From: Dehalococcoidia bacterium
Lineage (GTDB): Bacteria > Chloroflexota > Dehalococcoidia > GIF9 > AB-539-J10
Direction: 5' to 3'
Assembly (NCBI GenBank): GCA_029857995.1
Contig: JAOUFZ010000035.1
Coordinates: 1 to 10,975, forward strand
Length of the DNA: 10,975 nt
Shown: positions 6,086-10,975 of the stretch, piece by piece
Layout of the letters: each line of letters begins with the position of its first letter
Position numbering within the stretch: position 1 is the first letter of the stretch
Made by a program: the position numbers and the translations under genes
The notes under the pieces: generated by a model
What the model saw: only the letters and a program-made list of their open reading frames with translations
The model's database searches: none
What the model was told of the DNA's origin: nothing

Positions 6086-7106
6086 AATCTATTATTACTC
6101 TTTCTTTGTCTTCTCTCTTAATTATCTCGCCGATAACTTTGGCCTGGGGCAGGGCACTGACAATCCTGGCTACTTGCTGGGGGGAACAAATAATGGTTAT
6201 GCCTATCCCCATGTTGAACACTTGATACATTTCCGCTTCTTTGATATCGCCTTTTTTTTGAATGAGTCTGAAAATTGGCAGGATGTCCCAAGAATGCTTT
6301 TTAATGTGGGCAGCAACTCCCTCAGGAAGGATGCGAGGTATATTGCCTACAAAGCCACCACCGGTAAGATGAGCTATACCTTTTGTGAATGGCGAGACTG
6401 GCTTGAGTTGCGGATAATAGCAGCGGTGCACTTGGAGCAGTTCTTCACCGAGGGTTTTCCCCAGTTCAGGATAAGATTTGTTTAGGCACGAAGGGTTGGC
6501 ATCTATGCCAAAGATTTCTCGCACCAATGAGTAACCGTTGGTATGTAGGCCGGACGAAGGGAGGCCAAGGATTACGTCATCGGGGGCGATGGAGCTGCCA
6601 TCAAGAATTCTCTTCTTCTCGACCACTCCGACAATGAAACCTGCCAAATCATAGTTTCCCTGAGAGTATATGCCGGGCATCTCGGCAGTCTCACCGCCGA
6701 TTAATGAACACCCAACTTCTCGGCAGGCCTGGACTACACCCGAAATAATGGCTTCTATTTGCTCGGGCACAAGTTTGCCCATAGCAATATAGTCGAGGAA
6801 GAAGAGAGGCTCGGCTCCACAACAAAGGATGTCATTCACGCAGTGGTTAACGATGTCCCTGCCCACGGTATCGTTTTTGCCCAGAAGCAAGGCTATTTTG
6901 AGCTTGGTGCCCACTCCATCAGTGCTGGAGACTAGAACTGGCTCACGATATCCTTTGAGCTGAAACATGCTGCCGAAAAATTCTGAGCCAATGACTTCGG
7001 AGCGAAAGGTAGTTCGAGCTTGTTGGGCAATAATTTTCTTTACTTTGTCAGCAACATGAATGTCTACACCAGCGAGGGCATAAGCCTTTCTAGTGGTCGG
7101 CTCCAA
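6084..7106 (-). CDS. purM: Phosphoribosylformylglycinamidine cyclo-ligase (AIR synthetase)
   Basis: This 340-residue PurM (E. coli 345) converts FGAM to AIR with ATP, step five of purine synthesis. It belongs to the PurM/SelD/HypE ATP-grasp-unrelated fold family. Visible motifs are YALAGVDI at the N terminus (9-16), the glycine-rich STDGVGTKLK (61-70), DIVNHCVNDILCCGAEP (84-100), GGETAEMPG (137-145), GLPSSGLHTNGYSL (181-194), LTGGGFVGNIPRILP (247-261) and FNMGIG (297-302). The start is TTG at 7106: AGGAGG lies six bases upstream, no ATG lies nearby in frame, and the result matches the family's N terminus. The gene overlaps the end of purF by 17 bases in a different frame. It is followed by purH after 9 bases. 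This spacing indicates one operon with coupled translation. Confidence 0.97.
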   Translation of the reverse strand: MEPTTRKAYALAGVDIHVADKVKKIIAQQARTTFRSEVIGSEFFGSMFQLKGYREPVLVSSTDGVGTKLKIALLLGKNDTVGRDIVNHCVNDILCCGAEPLFFLDYIAMGKLVPEQIEAIISGVVQACREVGCSLIGGETAEMPGIYSQGNYDLAGFIVGVVEKKRILDGSSIAPDDVILGLPSSGLHTNGYSLVREIFGIDANPSCLNKSYPELGKTLGEELLQVHRCYYPQLKPVSPFTKGIAHLTGGGFVGNIPRILPEGVAAHIKKHSWDILPIFRLIQKKGDIKEAEMYQVFNMGIGITIICSPQQVARIVSALPQAKVIGEIIKREDKERVIID

Positions 7107-8502
7107 TGAGGTCCTCCTGGGGAAGGGCTTCCAAAGCCAGTTTGTCCATTTCTATTTGGACTGGAATCGAATATTCTCCGGTAAAACAAGCAAGGCAGAA
7201 AATGTCTCTGGGCAGGTCCACAGCCCGAATCAAGCCATCAACGCTAAGGTATCCCAGCGAATCAGCACCCAGGTGCTCCCTGATTTCAGGGATAGTCTTT
7301 CTGGCGGCAATGAGTTCCCATTTAGTGGCCATGTCTACTCCAAAAAAGCAAGGGTGGCGGATGGGTGGGGCGCAGATGCGCAGGTGAACCTCAGTAGCGC
7401 CAGCTTTTCTGAGCAGACCAACCACACGGGGAGTCGTGGTGCCGCGAACAATGCTGTCATCGACGACCACCAGCCTTTTCCCGGCAATTATGCGGGAAAG
7501 GGGGTTGAATTTCAGTTGGACACCAAGCTCCCGTATCCTTTGTTCAGGTTCAATAAAAGTGCGTCCTACATAGCGGTTTTTTAACAAACATTCGCAATAT
7601 GGGATACCCGAGGCATGAGAATAGCCAATGCCGGCAGCAGTGGCTGAATCAGGAACACCCATTACGAAATCAGCATCGACAGGATATTCTTCAGAAAGTA
7701 TTCTACCCATAGCCTCCCTGGCCGCGTAGAGGAGTTTGCCTTGGATGATGCTGTCAGGGCGGGCGAAGTAAATGTATTCAAAGATACATAAGGCCTTTCT
7801 ATCGCTTTCCTGTCTAAGACTTTGGACTCCCTGGCTATCAATGACCAAAATTTCTCCAGGATCGATTTCCCTTGTGAATTGGGCACCTATATGGTCTAAT
7901 GCGCAGCTTTCAGATGCGATGCACCATCCGCCGTTAATAGTCCCCAGACAAAGTGGACGAACTCCGAAGGGATCACGAACTCCGATCAGTTTGTTTTCAG
8001 TTAAGATTACCAAGGAATAAGCTCCTTGGAGGCGGTGCATGGCGCGTTCTGTTTTTTCCTGCCAATTCTGGCCGGGAGAGGCCAGAATCAGGTTGCCGAT
8101 GACTTCAGAATCGCTGCTGGTATTGAACTGATAGCCACGCTGCCGGAGTTCATCGCGGAGCAGTCTTGCGTTAATGATATTACCATTATGTGCCAGGGCA
8201 ATGGTCAATCCGTCTGATTTGGCTATGATCGGTTGGGCATTCATGGCTTTGCTTGAGCCTGTAGTGGAGTAGCGATTATGTCCGATGCCAACATATCCTT
8301 GGAGCAAAGCGAGGTCAGTTTCCGTGAATGCCTGGGACACTAATCCCATACGGGTATGCACTTTTATTCCGTTGCCATCGGTGACAGCAATGCCAGCGCT
8401 CTCTTGACCTCGATGTTGTAAGGCAAAGAGGGCAAAAAACGTAGTCTGACCTACGTTTATGCCTGGGGCATAAATACCGAAGACACCGCAACTTTCATGC
8501 AT
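7090..8502 (-). CDS. purF: Amidophosphoribosyltransferase (4Fe-4S type)
   Basis: This 470-residue PurF catalyses the committed step of purine synthesis, PRPP plus glutamine to phosphoribosylamine. The N-terminal glutaminase domain begins MHESCGVFGI. Cys5 is the expected nucleophile once a very short, four-residue propeptide is removed (11 residues in B. subtilis). HRGQESAGIA (30-39), HNRYSTTGSS (75-84) and AHNGN (104-108) complete the glutaminase site. The phosphoribosyltransferase domain has the PRPP loop VVVDDSIVRGTT (345-356). Cys239 (ALCIFEY), Cys385 (HPCFFG), Cys436 and Cys439 (CLACFTG) match the four ligands of the Bacillus-type 4Fe-4S cluster. Such enzymes are oxygen-labile, which fits an anaerobe. 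No alternative upstream start exists because a TGA is in frame five codons before ATG 8502. It is the first gene of the minus-strand block and has its own strong promoter. Confidence 0.97.
   Translation of the reverse strand: MHESCGVFGIYAPGINVGQTTFFALFALQHRGQESAGIAVTDGNGIKVHTRMGLVSQAFTETDLALLQGYVGIGHNRYSTTGSSKAMNAQPIIAKSDGLTIALAHNGNIINARLLRDELRQRGYQFNTSSDSEVIGNLILASPGQNWQEKTERAMHRLQGAYSLVILTENKLIGVRDPFGVRPLCLGTINGGWCIASESCALDHIGAQFTREIDPGEILVIDSQGVQSLRQESDRKALCIFEYIYFARPDSIIQGKLLYAAREAMGRILSEEYPVDADFVMGVPDSATAAGIGYSHASGIPYCECLLKNRYVGRTFIEPEQRIRELGVQLKFNPLSRIIAGKRLVVVDDSIVRGTTTPRVVGLLRKAGATEVHLRICAPPIRHPCFFGVDMATKWELIAARKTIPEIREHLGADSLGYLSVDGLIRAVDLPRDIFCLACFTGEYSIPVQIEMDKLALEALPQEDLIGADH
7113..7118 (-). 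promoter_or_regulatory. Ribosome binding site fixing the TTG start of purM
   Basis: On the minus strand AGGAGG lies six bases before TTG 7106, inside the last codons of purF. This perfect Shine-Dalgarno decides for the TTG start. Confidence 0.85.
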
Positions 8503-8508
8503 AAAAAG

Positions 8509-8525
8509 TTGCCTTCACTAGGCAA
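8509..8525. other. Small inverted repeat at the purF transcription start
   Basis: TTGCC (8509-8513) and GGCAA (8521-8525) form a 5-bp inverted repeat with a 7-base spacer. It spans the predicted purF start point (about 8518) and touches the edge of the -10 box. In the minus-strand sequence its downstream arm contains the AGG that would be the weak purF Shine-Dalgarno. It could be a protein-binding site or could occur by chance. The predicted start falls within it, so the transcript would not carry the whole hairpin. Confidence 0.25.
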
Positions 8526-8553
8526 TTATAAGAGATCTCGCTCTTCCGGTCAA
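8525..8553 (-). promoter_or_regulatory. Sigma-70 promoter of the purF operon
   Basis: On the minus strand the -35 box is TTGACC (8553-8548, 5 of 6 to consensus). After exactly 17 bases comes TATAAT (8530-8525, perfect). Transcription should begin near 8518, giving a leader of only about 16 bases before ATG 8502. That is too short for a riboswitch or attenuator. Confidence 0.8.
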
Positions 8554-8554
8554 T

Positions 8555-8583
8555 TTCACAATATTTCTTTGTCGTGATATGAT
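8555..8583 (+). promoter_or_regulatory. Sigma-70 promoter of rpsO-pnp
   Basis: The -35 box is TTCACA (8555-8560, 5 of 6). After exactly 17 bases comes TATGAT (8578-8583, 5 of 6). Transcription should begin near 8590, leaving a leader of about 27 bases before the GTG of rpsO. Its -35 is one base away from the -35 of the opposing purF promoter. Confidence 0.75.
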
Positions 8584-8616
8584 ATACGACATTACTAAAT
8601 TAGGGAGTCTATAACA

Positions 8617-8880
8617 GTGGACAAAGAGAGAAAAGCGGAAGTCATTACCCAGTTTAGACTTAAGGAAAATGATAGTGGGTCCGTCGAGGTCCAAGTAGCT
8701 TTGCTTTCCGAAAGGATAAATCGGTTAACGGAGCATCTTAAGTTATATCCCCAGGACCGACACTCACGGTATGCACTCCACGGGGTAATAGGGCAGCGGA
8801 GGCGTTTTTTGCGCTACCTGAACAGGACAGCGCCCGAGCGATATTATTCTCTTATTAACAGACTGGGTTTGAGGGAATAA
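8617..8880 (+). CDS. rpsO: 30S ribosomal protein S15
   Basis: This 87-residue protein (usual length 88-89) is S15, a primary binder of the 16S rRNA central domain that helps assemble the platform of the small subunit. Family motifs run through its whole length: NDSGSVEVQVALLSERI (18-34), NRLTEHLK (35-42), DRHSRYAL (47-54), IGQRRRFLRYLNR (58-70) and LINRLGLR (79-86). The start is GTG at 8617, supported by GGGAG at 8603-8607, nine bases upstream, and by the family N terminus (MDKERKAEVI). It is the first gene of the plus-strand operon with pnp, which begins one base after its stop; rpsO-pnp is a very common bacterial gene pair. E. coli S15 represses its own mRNA by trapping a pseudoknot. The leader predicted here is too short to show such a structure clearly. 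Confidence 0.97.
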   Translation: MDKERKAEVITQFRLKENDSGSVEVQVALLSERINRLTEHLKLYPQDRHSRYALHGVIGQRRRFLRYLNRTAPERYYSLINRLGLRE

Positions 8881-8881
8881 T

Positions 8882-10975
8882 ATGTCTGACGTTTTTGAGC
8901 GTTCAGTAGCCGACAGGACACTTAGCATCCAGGTAGGGAAATTCGCTCACCAAGCCGATGGTGCTGTCGCTGTCCAATATGGCGACACGGTTGTTTTAGC
9001 TACTGCCTGTTCAGGGTCTGAACCCCGAGAGGGGATAGATTTTGTTCCTCTGACGGTGGATTATGAGGAGAGGCTCTATGCTGCGGGCAAAATACCGGGC
9101 AGCTTCATCAGGCGGGAAGGACGCCCTACTGAGGAAGCAGTTATAACCAGCCGGCTCATCGATCGCTCTCTGCGCCCTCTTCTTTCCAAGGAGTTTCATT
9201 ATGATGTTCAGGTAATAGCGACAGTGCTATCTGTTGACCAGGAAAATGACCCCGATATTTGTGCCCTTATTGGCGCTTCGGCAGCCTTGACATTATCCGA
9301 TATCCCGTTCTTTGGTCCGATATCTGCGGTGCATGTTGGCTATATAAACGATGCTCTAGTCGTGAATCCTCCCTTAGCTCAAATAGAGAATAGCTTGCTC
9401 GATGTGGTCGTTGCTAGCACTGGTAGAGACATTGTGATGATGGAAGCAGCTGCCAAAGAGGTTTCCGAAGAAATACTGCTCGAGGCGATTAAGTTGGGAC
9501 ACGAGGCGAATCAGGAGGTCATTAAGCTTCAGGAAGAGCTACAGCGAACTTATGGCAAAGCCAAGATAGAAATCAAATCTAAGGAACTTGCTCCTGAGCT
9601 TTCATCTCAAATCGCTTCCATACTTGGTGAGAAATTAAGCCAGGTTCTAGAGGAACCAGGGAAACTGCAAAGAGATAAGGCTTTGACGTCTCTCAAGAAA
9701 GAAGTAAGGGATAAGTTGCTTGATTCTTCTTCTGAGGATGAAATAAATTTTGCTTTTGAAGCCCAGCTTAAAGCTGCAGTAAGGGGAAAAATATTGCAGA
9801 CGAGGCGGCACCTGGACGGTCGCCAAACCAACCAAATTCGTCCTATTAGCTGTGAAGTTGGTATTCTTCCTCGCACCCATGGCTCAGGATTATTTGCCCG
9901 TGGGGAAACACAGGTGTTGACTATTACCACTCTGGGGTCTAGAAGGCGGGAGCAGTTATTGGATGGCTTAGGGCTGGAGGAAACTAAACGCTTTATGCAT
10001 CACTATAATTTCCCTCCCTTTTCTACTGGTGAGGTGAAACGAATAGGAACAACAGGGAGGCGCGAGATCGGGCATGGCGCCTTGGTGGAACGGGCTATTG
10101 CATCAGTACTGCCAGCGGAGGACGATTTTCCTTACACTATACGCCTGGTCTCCGAGGTACTTAGTTCTTACGGAAGCACATCCATGGCTAGCGCCTGTGC
10201 TTCGACCCTCTCCCTGATGGATGCCGGTGTGCCTATAAAGGCGCCTGTGGCTGGGATAGCCATGGGGTTAGTTACGGGAAAGGATGGGAACTATGTTGTT
10301 CTAACTGATATTGTGGGTATGGAAGATGCCTATGGTGACATGGATTTCAAAGTTGCTGGCACAGCTCACGGTCTCACTGCTTCACAGCTCGATACTAAGC
10401 TTCAAGGGATACGTTATGACATCCTGGCTGAAGCCTTAAGTCAGGCTCGTGAGGCAAGGTTGGAAATACTGGAGAAAATGGGTTTAGCTATCACTGCTAG
10501 TCGCTCTGAACTCAGTCCCTATGCTCCCAGGATGTATGAAATGACGATTGATCAGAGTAAGATTGGGAGTGTCATCGGTCCTGGGGGTAGGGTTATAAGG
10601 TCTATTATAGAGGAAACCAAGACAACTATAGACATAAATAACGATGGTAAGGTTCTCGTTGGCTCTCCAAACGAAGAGGCAGCCCAGAAAGCAATTAAAA
10701 TAATTCAGGACTTAACTCGCGAAGTGGCGCAGGGAGAAATTTACACTGGGAAAGTAACCAGGCTGTTCAATTTTGGTGCCATGGTGGAAATCCTGCCGGG
10801 GAAGGAAGGCCTTGTCCATATTAGCGAGCTTGCCAACTACCATGTGCCGCAGGTCGAAGATGTGGTTAAAGTGGGTGATGAGGTAATGGTGAAGGTCATC
10901 GGGATTGACAATTCTGGTAGGATAAATTTATCGCGCAAAGCAATACTGGAAGGGCTTTCCAATCTCCCTGGTGCT
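8882..10975 (+). CDS. pnp: Polyribonucleotide nucleotidyltransferase (PNPase), 3' end outside window
   Basis: An open frame of exactly 698 codons runs from ATG 8882 to the window end without a stop. PNPase degrades RNA 3' to 5' by phosphorolysis and is a trimeric component of the RNA-decay machinery. The first RNase PH domain includes VPLTVDYEERLYAAGKIP and FIRREGRPTEEA. A helical linker follows (about 240-300), then the catalytic second RNase PH domain (about 305-540). Asp482, Asp488 and Lys490 in EDAYGDMDFK match the catalytic Asp486, Asp492 and Lys494 of E. coli. A KH domain with VIGPGGRVIR spans about 555-612, and an S1 domain starting GEIYTGKVTRLFNFGA spans about 618-690. E. coli PNPase has 711 residues, so only a short tail is likely missing. 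GAGGGA at 8871-8876, inside the end of rpsO, is the ribosome binding site, making translation of the pair tightly coupled. Confidence 0.97.
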   Translation, partial: MSDVFERSVADRTLSIQVGKFAHQADGAVAVQYGDTVVLATACSGSEPREGIDFVPLTVDYEERLYAAGKIPGSFIRREGRPTEEAVITSRLIDRSLRPLLSKEFHYDVQVIATVLSVDQENDPDICALIGASAALTLSDIPFFGPISAVHVGYINDALVVNPPLAQIENSLLDVVVASTGRDIVMMEAAAKEVSEEILLEAIKLGHEANQEVIKLQEELQRTYGKAKIEIKSKELAPELSSQIASILGEKLSQVLEEPGKLQRDKALTSLKKEVRDKLLDSSSEDEINFAFEAQLKAAVRGKILQTRRHLDGRQTNQIRPISCEVGILPRTHGSGLFARGETQVLTITTLGSRRREQLLDGLGLEETKRFMHHYNFPPFSTGEVKRIGTTGRREIGHGALVERAIASVLPAEDDFPYTIRLVSEVLSSYGSTSMASACASTLSLMDAGVPIKAPVAGIAMGLVTGKDGNYVVLTDIVGMEDAYGDMDFKVAGTAHGLTASQLDTKLQGIRYDILAEALSQAREARLEILEKMGLAITASRSELSPYAPRMYEMTIDQSKIGSVIGPGGRVIRSIIEETKTTIDINNDGKVLVGSPNEEAAQKAIKIIQDLTREVAQGEIYTGKVTRLFNFGAMVEILPGKEGLVHISELANYHVPQVEDVVKVGDEVMVKVIGIDNSGRINLSRKAILEGLSNLPGA

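Noticed and set aside
7093..7584. Plus-strand open frame of 163 codons opposite purF
   Set aside because: It is antisense to the conserved PurF PRPP loop and Fe-S cysteine region; the protein has low-complexity Ser/Asn composition and no family signature.
8590..8616. S15 autoregulatory RNA structure in the rpsO leader
   Set aside because: The predicted leader is about 27 bases with no clear stem. A structure extending into the coding region cannot be judged by eye.
9607..9930. Minus-strand frames inside pnp
   Set aside because: PNPase continues through this region with full domain conservation on the plus strand.
1..10975. CRISPR arrays, tRNA/rRNA genes, transposases, prophage genes
   Set aside because: I found no spaced direct repeats, tRNA-like folds, recombinase or phage motifs on either strand.

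Overview
The window looks like a stretch of bacterial chromosome carrying housekeeping and metabolic genes, most likely from an anaerobic member of the Chloroflexota (Dehalococcoidia-like). That placement rests on recognised protein style (a 4Fe-4S-type PurF beginning MHESCGVFG, an ABC-2 permease ending in FNSDRLLTG, a divergent RtcA) and is inferred, not proven. Coding density is high. No gap exceeds 126 bases, and there are no insertion sequences, tRNAs, rRNAs or CRISPR arrays.

Layout. The left edge holds the 3' end of an ABC-2 transporter permease (+). After 101 bases comes an rtcA-like RNA 3'-phosphate cyclase (+), then a perfect 15-bp palindrome, then a Sir2-type NAD-dependent deacylase (+). 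Converging on Sir2 from the other strand is a block of five genes, all read right to left: purF, purM, purH, a small unrecognised gene, and a fused nicotinamidase-nicotinate phosphoribosyltransferase. To the right, divergent from purF, are rpsO (ribosomal protein S15) and pnp (polynucleotide phosphorylase, cut by the window end).

How the genes fit together. purF-purM-purH carry out step 1, step 5 and the last two steps of IMP synthesis. They are tightly spaced or overlapping, with strong ribosome binding sites that fix TTG and GTG starts. The fused protein carries two consecutive steps of nicotinamide salvage (nicotinamide to nicotinate to NaMN). Its 3' end lies 52 bases from the 3' end of the Sir2 gene, whose reaction releases nicotinamide. 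The enzyme that frees nicotinamide and the enzyme that recycles it are therefore neighbours. purF and the NAPRT half also both draw on PRPP.

The purF/rpsO intergenic region contains two near-consensus sigma-70 promoters facing away from each other, with their -35 boxes one base apart. This is the clearest regulatory structure in the window. I see no new defence system or wholly novel locus. The points most worth attention are the PncA-NAPRT fusion beside Sir2, the small coupled gene of unknown function, the unusual RtcA nucleotide loop, the back-to-back promoters and two repeat-like intergenic elements.
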